From Lingula anatina (Eukaryota; Brachiopoda; Lingulata; Lingulida; Lingulidae), in contig NW_019775545.1 of the NCBI RefSeq assembly GCF_001039355.2, forward strand, positions 57,878 through 104,666: DNA of 46,789 bases, given 5' to 3'. Position 1 is the stretch's first letter; every line of letters begins with the position of its first letter. Made by a program: the position numbers and the translations under genes. Under the pieces are notes generated by a model. The model did no database searches. It had not been told where the DNA came from and saw only the letters and a program-made list of their open reading frames with translations. Of this stretch, positions 9,555-16,869 are shown one piece after another.

Positions 9555-12519
9555 AGAAATGACTGACGTTTGCACATGAACATTGAGTTATCGGAAAAAC
9601 TTGAAAAGAAGTGATTTAATTGTTGACTGAGTTTTCTCCCCCTCCCCTCCCCACCCTCATCTCCGCCCCAATACACACATAACCACACCCATTTGGTGCA
9701 CAGTGCTGAGCTTACAGAGGATTTATCCTCCCTGAATATTGACAAATCTTTTCTTTTTTTTCTGTGCAGGCTGGCACGTGCGTAATTAACGGGTACTGCA
9801 TTGCGGACGGTGAGAGTCACCCTGGAGATCCCTGCCAGGAATGTGACGTGAACTCCAGTACAGACCAATGGACCAGACGGACAGGTAGGGGGTAGTATTC
9901 TTAACCAGATGGACAGGTTGGGGGTAGTATTCTTAACCAGATGGACAGGTAGGGGGTAGTATTCTGCACCAGACGGACAGGTAGGGGGTAGTATTCTGGA
10001 CCAGACAGACAGGTAGGGGGGAGTATTCTGGACCAGACAGGTATTATTGTCTTTTTAACTTTAAGAAATATATGTAGGCCTACAAAGGAAATCATGATAA
10101 AATAATACTTTTTTTGACTTTTATTATACAAGCCGTGCTTGACACTGATATTGCTAGGACACACGTTTCTTTAACACACACTCTCTCTCACTCTCTCTGG
10201 TCACAAAACCGAGTCGTAAACAAAGCAATAAAAGACGTGAGAGACTAGGACGCAGTGGCAATTGTACCCCATTATATCATACAAGCCTCAGGCTCCACCT
10301 ACCGACTTCTAAAAAAAAAATTTGATTTTTTAAGATGGGAAGTGCGCCAAGACGTGCAACTGTAAGCCAGGTTTCCAGTGTAACCCCTCCATGATCACCT
10401 GTGAAGGTAGGGGATACTACATGCACAGTGTATTACTAATATATCGAGTACCTGGCCATGTGTACCCTCTACCAGGGCCACAGATTAATTTTCACTAAAT
10501 ATTCACTGATATGTCCCATATCTCTGGTTAATCCATGGACATTGCTCCACGCGTCGGAAAAAAGTGCACGTAATTAATCAGCGGCACTGGTAGAAGAAGG
10601 GCTCCTGTTCACTCTTTATAAACTGGAATGTTTACATCTAGACGATATTGTGGATAAAAGGTCGTTTTATGATTTATTAATTTATGTAGACACATTTGAT
10701 GTCATTCTTAGCGTGGCATGTTTGGCCTAAAATAGTAAAGACGGAATTGTAATATTTCTTTGCCTTCAGATATCAACGAATGCCAGAACACAAGTATATG
10801 TGGTCTCTATGAAGAGTGCCGTAATACTGAAGGCAGCTTTTATTGTCAAAGTAAGTGCCAAAGGGCATCGTAAAAAAACAAACAGCGAAAGTTTTAAATT
10901 AACATGTGTACGAATACAAATGACTCACATTTAATATTTTGCACATTTCTGTTCAACTGTGAAGATATCTATGGAAAAGTAGTGCTCCCTTCCCTGCGAT
11001 ATGCATCTGTTACTGTAAAGCCCACGGTCGATTTACTACACATACAGCCATTTAAATTTTTCCCACATACCTCGATTATTGAAAAAAATATTTGATGTGT
11101 TTAATAAGTATATTTTATATTGTAGCTTAAACGAGGTCACCCAGCACAAGGAGGACCAACCCTTTTTTTGGTGGTGTGGACTTGGTCTAATTATGATATG
11201 TGGCTAGAATATATCGCCTGCTTACAGTGTGTTTGGAACACAAAAGCTAGTTTGAAATATATTTTCATTTATTTATATTTTCTTTTAACAGAGCGTGCCT
11301 CGGGGTGTCCTCAGCACTACTCAAAGTTCGGAAACACTTTCTGTTATCGCGTGCACCTGTCTAAGTCGACCTTCACCCAGTCACGTGCTACTTGTACCAG
11401 CGAGGGGGGTGATCTGGCCCTGCTCAGCTCCTTGGGAGATTACAAAGCTTTCACCAGAAATATTGCCAAAAATCAGGGGTTCTTGTGGATAGGTGAGTTC
11501 ATTTTAGAGTACATGTAATTGTAAACTAATTGTAATTAGTAAAAAGTACGTAAGTTATTTTGTTTCATTGGATGTTAAACAATCATGGAATGCACAGGTG
11601 ATAAATACCAATTTGGAATCACCACACCCACTGCAATTACGAAATTATTGACGAAATTCATATACAGATCATTATTGTTTGAGATTTAAAGTTTTTTCGG
11701 TGAAGTTTGTCGAACTACATGTAGTTATATAGTGTTTAAAATATATTTTATATAAATCAAATTTTCATCAGAGCTATTTAGAATCTAAAAACGGTGGTAA
11801 CTTAACATTCATGACGTCACGGCCAGAGGTCTATCCTTTTCCCCCGAACTTTTTTTATCATATTTCATTTAAGTTTGGTGGATATGACGTCATATGAAAA
11901 GTAAGAGTTGTATATATATATGACGTCATCCACCTTTTTTTTTACCGCCGCACATTTAGCGGTATATTTTGGAGAGATGCAAAACAGAGCCACTTAGAAT
12001 GAAAAATCGCTTTATTTTATCAAATATATTACGTGCTCAAACCATCACCGGAGGTCCGCTTACAGATATAAAAAATAATATTTTCTTCCAATTGATAGCG
12101 TTCTATGGAAATTTACCAAATAAGGAAATGATAAATTTATTAACATGTATAACAAACATCAATAAATGCTTTTATAAAAAAGGTGCAGAACTTGCTAAAT
12201 ATAGCTTTATTTTCAACAAATCTAAAATACTTTCCGTCGTGCCCCTTACGTTTTACCTCATATGCGTCAAATACTGGTACTTAAAACCTGAAAAATGAAT
12301 GTTTCAGGAGTCATCATGGACAAACTTGACAACGTTTTCAAATACGTAGATGATTCAGACTATCCCTCAGTGCTTCCCTGGGCGACCGGGCGTCCGCTCG
12401 ATCCCAAGAAAAACCTTGATTGCGTTGCCATGGATACTCAGGACGCATTCCAGTACGTGGACAAGAGCTGCACAGACACGGCGGGGTTTGTGTGCCAGGC
12501 CAAATGGCAAAAACCATAA
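53..12519 (+). CDS. VWDE: VWDE-like secreted multidomain protein with C-terminal C-type lectin domain (5' partial, 15 exons)
   Basis: Exons seen: 53-148, 417-824, 1209-1291, 1887-1956, 2176-2415, 2948-3120, 3652-4053, 4309-4405, 4742-5155, 9084-9344, 9770-9884, 10335-10406, 10770-10850, 11292-11492, 12308-12519. All junctions are GT-AG and phases match throughout, giving 2925 nt (974 aa plus TAA). The first exon opens in phase 0 with no start codon, so the signal peptide and more exons lie upstream of the window. The order of parts resembles vertebrate von Willebrand factor D and EGF domain proteins: an N-terminal segment starting ISCRAKSYW, a vWD domain (about residues 169-360 of this fragment), a linker, an EGF (585-611), a VWDE-type segment with CVTC, Cys-rich modules and a partial cbEGF (811-837). 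Vertebrate VWDE ends in EGF repeats; here the end is a C-type lectin domain (838-974). The protein is probably extracellular and adhesive, which is an inference. Two antisense genes lie in its 5156-9083 intron. Confidence 0.85.
825..4741 (+). other. Introns of the VWDE-like gene, 5' part
   Basis: Introns 825-1208, 1292-1886, 2416-2947, 3121-3651 and 4406-4741 are each 330-600 nt and AT-rich. Apart from splice sites and a short TAAG run near 3482-3496 they show no gene, structured RNA or mobile element that I can recognise. The open frames at 1961-2167 and 4003-4233 run from exons into introns and are not separate genes. Confidence 0.6.
1209..3120 (+). other. von Willebrand type D domain, exons 3-6 of the VWDE-like gene
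   Basis: Spliced exons 1209-1291, 1887-1956, 2176-2415 and 2948-3120 encode the vWD core. It opens with CLSINDPHVRSFD, the usual start where an Asp-Pro-His follows the first Cys. It contains a Cys/Trp-rich middle (WQCWHSWAKCNCG) and closes with TGMCGNFNGN, the Ca-binding loop diagnostic of vWD domains. Introns in this block are phase 2, 0, 0 and 2. vWD domains in this family mediate oligomerisation or extracellular assembly. No multimerisation CxxC motif was identified in this domain. Confidence 0.85.
4742..5155 (+). other. EGF-containing exon 9 of the VWDE-like gene
   Basis: This 138-codon exon is phase 0 at both ends. Its first 60 codons continue the post-vWD linker. They are followed by an EGF-like module with six cysteines, from CPSQCSGNGDC to SQDC (exon residues 62-88). 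After that comes a segment containing GICDVRRRTCKK, which resembles the region after the first EGF in vertebrate VWDE. The ATG that opens the exon directly follows the splice acceptor and is an internal methionine, not a start. Confidence 0.8.
5822..6826 (-). CDS. FkbM-family SAM-dependent methyltransferase, type II membrane protein (copy A)
   Basis: Intronless, 334 aa, ending in TGA. A short basic N-terminus is followed by one hydrophobic segment (about residues 9-29), so the rest should face the lumen or outside. The catalytic part has SAM motif I DLGANLG (116-122), the post-I acidic end of strand 2 AVEP (137-140) and the FkbM hallmark KMDIEGME (227-234). Sequons at 193 (NSS) and 239 (NAS) fit a lumenal domain. 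FkbM (Methyltransf_21) enzymes O-methylate small molecules or sugars; the animal relative Star is a membrane protein of the secretory pathway. The intact motif I suggests an active enzyme, but the substrate is unknown. Met7 is an alternative start, since it aligns with the start of the other copies. The gene lies antisense inside the VWDE-like intron. It is closest to copy E (FKVYPSNKGG, WMAYRK), with a divergent C-terminal tail. Confidence 0.88.
   Translation of the reverse strand: MRTTIYMRNVLVVVLMILVIKTLYTIVYVRYGPNREVNAHGKITLDVLDLQLPTTGDFKCVELKVTSTISAPICVYEVEEDKYVSGALSNGGIWQKDNIDVFRLLANEDPELNLIDLGANLGTWTIIAAALGKQVIAVEPFPPTISRLHRSLQLGHLESRVTLVTNPLSDKYEDVVFKVYPSNKGGVAIAAKNSSGDLLDHSTVKKTTTLNDLASIIPGGFNKAFMKMDIEGMELKALNASDVLFSVVDIPVILTEWMAYRKRLDKPEVRYFEVWFTNAGYVPCYIETSRSSVAQLEYHLLGSIKSDVKWKEISDVFLIKKNVLEEFKGRGRLV
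6989..6996 (-). promoter_or_regulatory. Candidate TATA box of FkbM copy A
   Basis: On the minus strand this reads TATATAAG, 163 nt upstream of the copy A ATG. The spacing would allow a 5' leader of about 130 nt. AT-rich matches occur often by chance in this DNA, so the call is weak. Confidence 0.3.
7495..8520 (-). CDS. FkbM-family SAM-dependent methyltransferase, type II membrane protein (copy B)
   Basis: Intronless, 341 aa from the methionine at 8520. The frame stays open to a Met at 8610 (371 aa), but the 8520 start matches where copies C, D and E begin (a short basic tail, then a hydrophobic segment ending IKSLLP), so I prefer it. SAM motif I DLGANLG, the AVEP end of strand 2 and the FkbM region are present. 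The hallmark reads DIEDME, with Asp where A, D and E have Gly. The N-terminal half resembles copy E (SGALLRGGTWQ), while the C-terminal tail (QGGSSGLLDFHLLG) matches C and D, so the gene is a mosaic. About 200 nt of its 3' flank is shared with copy C in inverted orientation. It is nested antisense in the VWDE-like intron, 668 bp upstream of copy A on the same strand. Confidence 0.87.
   Translation of the reverse strand: MKTIRSLGYVLVTVLMVWVIKSLLPTTRVKREFQGEVNTPEVLDYHRLNKSSNLDLLDLQLPAKDDFKCVQMIITGTISAPICVYEAEEDKYVSGALLRGGTWQSESIVVFCLLTNEDPELNLIDLGANLGTWTIIAAALGKLVIAVEPFPPTISRLHRSLQLGHLESRVTLVTNPLSDKYEHVVFHEEKGNKGGVAIASKNSSRELLDHTTVKQTTTLNDLANIIPGRFNKAFMKMDIEDMELKALNASDVLFSAVDIPVITIEWLFHQKKMESPEVRYFETWFNRMGYFPCYTQGGSSGLLDFHLLGSTALDRKWRDIGDIFLVRKDFFKEIKRVARIV
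9499..9554. repeat. (ATT)n microsatellite in a VWDE-like intron
   Basis: An uninterrupted ATT repeat of about 18 units lies between exons 10 and 11. Confidence 0.95.
9770..10850 (+). other. Cys-rich modules and partial calcium-binding EGF, exons 11-13 of the VWDE-like gene
   Basis: Exon 11 (9770-9884) encodes a VWDE-type Cys-rich segment with GYCIADGESHPGDPC. Exon 12 (10335-10406) encodes a short five-Cys module. Exon 13 (10770-10850) opens with DINEC and contains CRNTEGSFYC, the signature of a calcium-binding EGF, but only four of the usual six cysteines. Exons 12 and 13 are symmetric phase 1-1, the pattern of shuffled extracellular modules. The next exon starts directly with the lectin domain. 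Confidence 0.8.
9872..10048. repeat. 32-bp minisatellite that overlaps the end of exon 11 and its splice donor
   Basis: Five 32-bp units begin at 9872, 9904, 9936, 9968 and 10000, followed by a partial unit at 10032. Unit 1 contains the last 13 coding bases of exon 11 and its donor (ACAG|GTAGGG). Each later full unit repeats that exon end and a donor-like GTAGGG or GTTGGG. Use of any later donor would run through the in-frame TAG that follows the first donor (GGT AGG GGG TAG), so only the first donor keeps the protein open. Confidence 0.9.
11493..12307 (+). other. Last intron of the VWDE-like gene
   Basis: An 815 nt AT-rich intron. It contains three CRE-type palindromes (listed separately) and an open frame at 11969-12298 that resembles no family known to me. 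That frame runs into the 3' splice site and is probably chance. Confidence 0.6.
11812..11928. promoter_or_regulatory. Cluster of three perfect CRE palindromes
   Basis: TGACGTCA occurs at 11812-11819, 11885-11892 and 11921-11928. The last two lie in inverted-repeat arms (GGTGGATATGACGTCA and TGACGTCATCCACC) that could pair. CREB/ATF factors bind this palindrome. Whether it acts as an intronic enhancer is unknown. Confidence 0.4.
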
Positions 12520-12772
12520 CTTTGGTTTCAAAGTCTCTTGCGGTCAGCGCTTCTTTTACAGTGTACCAAATAAGAATTTGTAATACAAGAAGTTAGTAAC
12601 TTTGACAGAATGATGTTTATTTACTTCTCAATATTCGAGGTTGATTTAGATAGGAACGACGCTGCCAACTGCGAGGCCAGGCTCTGCGATAACGAGGGTA
12701 TTTGTATGTGACTCAATACTGATGAGCAGTAGTAGTTTACAGTATTTTATTGCCCAGTGCATTGTGTCACCG

Positions 12773-12778
12773 TTTATT
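12773..12778 (-). terminator. Candidate polyadenylation signal of the ENaC-like gene
   Basis: The minus strand reads AATAAA here, 283 nt after the channel stop codon. A further one lies at 12616-12621. The convergent VWDE-like gene has its own signal within 10 bp, so the two 3' UTRs probably overlap. Confidence 0.45.
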
Positions 12779-12781
12779 GAC

Positions 12782-12787
12782 AATAAA
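12782..12787 (+). terminator. Candidate polyadenylation signal of the VWDE-like gene
   Basis: AATAAA lies 263 nt after the TAA stop. A second AATAAA is at 12879-12884. Choice between them cannot be made from sequence alone. Confidence 0.45.
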
Positions 12788-13060
12788 AGTTACGCATTCT
12801 TCAAAAACTGATATTGAAGAGCATACATGTAGTTGTGATATGGTTATTATTTAAAAGGACGTAGATATTCTTGCTGACAATAAACATGCTTATCTGCCTC
12901 ATTACTGTATCTTAAATCAACATTGTTGTAGATGCGATACGACACAGTAATTTGACTTGATCTTGATCTCTTGTGCCGTTTGAACCAACATCAATAGTGA
13001 ACGCAAATTTAATTAAGCCTTCTCTTCATTTGATAATATCAACACAAACTTTTGATGATT

Positions 13061-15833
13061 TTAGCATAAACGTTTTCCTTTTCCTCTCAGAGCCCAAACG
13101 ATGACAAAATCCATTATCTCACACAGCGTCAGGGCGCTGGCCCCCAGGACCAGCCCCATGGCCCCACCCACGTCACACCCCAGGGCGAACGGGTTGTAGG
13201 CCGGGTACTGCTCCAAACGCTCATAAGATATACCCTGAAAAAATATATCAAGCTGGACGAAGTTATTCTTGATATAGTCAGGTTTCACATTGTTCACTGT
13301 AAAGGTACCGGTGTGATAATCAGATAGAGGTGCCTGAGATAAACTGACGTCATAGGTGATGGAGTCACAGGGAATCGGGCATTCTTGTTGGCACTGGCCC
13401 TTTTCTTTTATGAACACATTCCGGTTGGGTTCGTAGCAATCAAAGATTTGTTTCGGGTCGCATATCGGTACGTTAGGAGCTCTCATATTGATAAACTGGC
13501 ATTTGCACTTGTTTATAATGAAGTCTGTCAGACATTCCAGGCGACAAGCAGAGTGAGAGTAGTAGTCGTAGTATTTCAGTGTCATGTTTCTACGGCATTT
13601 CCCCCAGTTCTCCGTATCCAAGTTACTGATCTGAAATCGTCCGTATATATTGTAGTAAGAATGGATTTCGACTTCATTGTAAAATATTGGAGTTATAAAG
13701 TTTAATATGAAAATCAGACATAAGCAAACATGCCCATGTGCAATACAGTTAAAAGTACTTTGTACAACTTAAAAAGCTTCTGTTTATCTCAAATATAAAT
13801 AAGGCAGAACAAAAAATTAACTGAAAAGGGAAAACGTTGAAAAAACTTGACTCATACTTTCAAAAAGATGGACGATACACAATCTCATTTTCAGCCAAAG
13901 TAAAAAAATAACAGATAATCAAGTGGTCCATATCACATTCCTGTCATACCTACATTGTACATTTTTAAGGCAGCCAGTGTGTGCATGCCAACACCCACGG
14001 AGAAGCCGAGATTGGCCATCAAAGGGGGCTCCCGGGGGTCGTGCACCATCACCTGAAAGTAACAAATACCAACACCACACTTTAAATCCGAACTCACTGA
14101 GTTTAAATAGCATGTTGCGTATGTTCTACCAATATTAAAATACAGCATCGAGGAATTGTTGCACTACAGAAGCTGTTAACTCCCCACACTTCTTCTTAAT
14201 ATTACTTCTTGTTTGCATTCTGATTTGCCCTTCTCCTGCAAAAAGGGGTACACAGGAACGGACCTAACCCTTCCTGATGGACATACTGGTATAATGGGTG
14301 TTCACCTTGTAGCCAGCTCCTATCCCGGCAAAGCCTCTGAAGTACTCGTGTTGCATGGCATCCATGGTGAGACTGAGCCCGTACTGACTGCCACTGCTGT
14401 CACTGCGGAGGAGGGCAGCACCATCGCCTAGGCAAGACGATACCATCATGTAAACCAACTGCTATCGAAAATTATACTTATAAATTAGATAAAGTTTTGA
14501 AAAACTAACGACCTTAATAGTTTTTATAAAATATTTAACAATAGGATAAAAATACTGAAATGCTAAAAATTAACACCACTGTTTAAGGAGCAACAGACGC
14601 CCATGTCAGTCAAGATGATAGATATTTATCAGATAATACAGAGGAATAGTTTTATTACAATATTTTAAGATAAAAATGTTCACCAGTGTTAAAGGAGTAG
14701 CAGACGCCCATGTCCGTAAAGGTGGTGGTGAAGTTCTGCTCAGTACATTTTGTACCCTGCCAAATGCACTGAAAGTAGATGAAAACTGCACAAAGTCTGC
14801 TTTAATGGTAGTAAATTACAGATTTCTTTGCAATACCATATAAAAACACCCATGTTGATAGAATATATGCACTTATACTTTGAGATTGAAGTTCACGTGT
14901 GGTAATAAAATTTAAAATGCCGTTTTTTTTCTTCGAAACAAAACGTCTTCATTTTTTTTAAGAATAAAAACAAGGGGACTCATTTGCGTAGACGGAAATC
15001 ATGATAATATGATACAAATATCTGAGTGTCAAGTATTAGCTTTAAGCATTCAAATATATCATGAAAAAGCCGTCAAAGTAAAGTTTTCATTTTAGCTCGA
15101 AGGTGCATATGTCTGTATGATTTACTGAGCTACGTACATGCATGCGCATTTTACTCTTGAGAAAGTAAGTCTAACTCGCAAGATGAATATGGATTTTAGA
15201 AAAAGATTATGCGTGCCATACACTGATGTTAAACTAATAAGATTCGACTGAAAATAATAATCTCCGAAATTCACCGGTTTAATTCCTTTTACTTACCACT
15301 TTGATAGCCGACGCTTCATGAGCCACAGACTCGAAAAACGACTTCCAGTCATATCTAGCAAAGCTGTAACCTGTGAAATTAGGACTAATAGTCCTTGACA
15401 ATGGATAGACATCTTCTACCAGTCCTTTGACGTGTAGACTCTCGGCACGGCTGAGACGAATGGCGTTGAAGTTACATATAGTGACCGTGGGGAACAGTGC
15501 GGAGGTCGGACATACCACGTCAGACTGAATAGCCACTGGTTTAGAGAGGAAAAATTCAATGCGGTCCACGATCTGAAATATGGCCAATGCTAGCCCTCCA
15601 CTGATGAGGATAAACCAAACGACCCGCCGTACAATGCCGGAGTTGGCGCCGAACATTTGAGGCAGGCCTTGGCAGTTAACGCTGAGAGCGAAATCGTTGA
15701 CCGTTGACTCGGCACAGCGACAAGGATACCGCCGTCTTGTAGTGCGACCCGTGACCGGTGAATTTCTCCCTGTGTTTGCCTTCTCTTTAAGAGCGAAGGC
15801 GTCCTCTTTGTCCGTACGCACAGGGTTATCCAT
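13061..15833 (-). CDS. Degenerin/ENaC/ASIC-type sodium channel subunit, five exons
   Basis: Exons in transcript order: 15833-15297, 14768-14684, 14427-14306, 14052-13954, 13630-13061. This gives 1413 nt, 470 aa plus TAA. DEG/ENaC/ASIC subunits form trimeric plasma-membrane cation channels gated by protons, peptides or force. Seen here: a cytosolic N-terminus, TM1 (about 70-90), FPTVTICNFN (114-123), a Cys-rich extracellular domain with TDMGVCYSFN and HDPREPP, and TM2 (about 433-460) with GLVLGASALTLCEIMDF carrying the GAS selectivity filter (444-446). The usual His-Gly gating pair before TM1 is Gln-Gly (55-56). The length is slightly below the usual 500-plus residues. The exon 4 donor is set at 13954 (AAT|GTAGGT) because that keeps the frame; the stronger-looking donor 4 nt downstream breaks it. 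An ASIC-, peptide-gated or degenerin-type role cannot be separated from this sequence. Confidence 0.87.
14577..14612 (-). pseudogene. Partial duplicate of channel exon 2, with donor
   Basis: On the minus strand, within the intron between exons 2 and 3, a stretch of about 36 nt repeats the 3' half of exon 2. It encodes TDMGVC with a changed continuation and is followed by a donor-like GTGTTA in the same phase. No convincing acceptor precedes it, so it is a relic or a cryptic exon. Confidence 0.6.
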
Positions 15834-16869
15834 CTTAAATGAGCCTTTATCGCGTTCTCCTCGAACGTCTGTGTGTGTTCGTTAATCGCTGACTGCCATG
15901 TGTACCTGCTATTCCAACAGGTGAATTTTAAACTCGTTGCTTAAAATGATGTGATTTTTCTGTAAAAGAGCAGAGAAATCAGTCCTGGGAGTCCATCCAC
16001 TTTAGAAGAACAACACTGATATCTTCGCCACGTTACCGTAAACCACACGATCCACACGAGGCTCGCGACTTTGCCCCGGGCTTAATATTAATGTTTGGTT
16101 GAATTTAGAAACTGATTGTTTTGAGAGACCATGTGTTTACAAAATAATGTCGACCATTTTTGAAAAAATAAATATCAAATAAATATGCCAATAAATCTGA
16201 CTGCATGCTTGGACTCTAATGCTTAGTTTCAATTAAAACGCTAGGGGCGCCTGTAGTTGCATGATGACATCAGCCGGGGAGCCATCACAGAAGGCTGAGG
16301 GCTTGGGATATATGCTGCAATTAAGACTTACGAGGAGACTCTATAAAATACTATGAGCCTAAAATATCAAATAAAGAAATAGTGTTCATCATAACTTTTA
16401 ATATATAACATATAATGTAAGATTTGTGTAATATGCTTCATTTGTCATATAATATCAAAGATGAATCTTACTAATTACACTTACCTTGAAAATTGATTTA
16501 GAATTTATTTGCCTAATGTAAGAAGTAGATAACTGCGCTAGAATATGGTTATATATATGAGGTGTACATATTTGAAAGACGGTATCAAATCTTAATTGTG
16601 GTTTTAATTTAAGTTGACAGGAGTGGAAGTGACGAAGTTGTTATGGAAATAAAGCATGAGCAATACCAGATCGCTTTTGCTATCAAGACCCGCACATTTC
16701 TACATTACATAGATGTATATTATATCATTACACTATATTATTTAAAGAAAAACGAAATTTGCTACATTGCAGTTCAGGAAGTTCACAGTCAACTTTCCCA
16801 AAATCACAAGCATATATATATATATATACATGTAGAAGAATCAAGGCAAAACTGCACGGTCAGAGAAAT
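15834..16869. other. Divergent intergenic region between the channel and FkbM copy C
   Basis: This is the shared upstream space of the minus-strand channel and the plus-strand FkbM C gene. From 15985 on it belongs to the tandem-duplicated block. A short AT dinucleotide run is at 16812-16829, just before FkbM C. The open frames at 16643-16909 and the extension of FkbM C up to 16759 are not supported by the other copies. Confidence 0.6.

Larger units (their letters stand above)
11292..12519 (+). other. C-type lectin domain, exons 14-15 of the VWDE-like gene
   Basis: Exon 14 (11292-11492) encodes the first half (GCPQHYSKFGNTFCYR to FLWIG) and exon 15 (12308-12519) the second half, with DCVAM, SCTD and FVCQA. 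All six cysteines of a long-form C-type lectin domain are present. Neither an EPN/QPD tripeptide nor a WND motif is visible, so canonical calcium-dependent sugar binding at site 2 is doubtful. The protein ends seven residues after the last Cys. Confidence 0.85.
12520..13060. other. Convergent intergenic spacer
   Basis: A 541 bp AT-rich space lies between the stop codons of the VWDE-like gene and the ENaC-like gene. It holds 3' UTRs and polyadenylation signals on both strands and nothing else that I can see. Confidence 0.7.

Noticed and set aside
9900-10164. Minus-strand frame rich in Leu/Pro repeats over the minisatellite
   Set aside because: It is the antisense reading of the 32-bp tandem repeat and not a gene.
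11969-12298. 109-codon open frame in the last VWDE-like intron
   Set aside because: AT-rich, low-complexity residue use, no family motif, and it runs into the splice acceptor of exon 15.
16759-16869. N-terminal extension of FkbM C by 37 codons
   Set aside because: It reads through a TA microsatellite and is not shared by D or E, whose starts align with the ATG at 16870.
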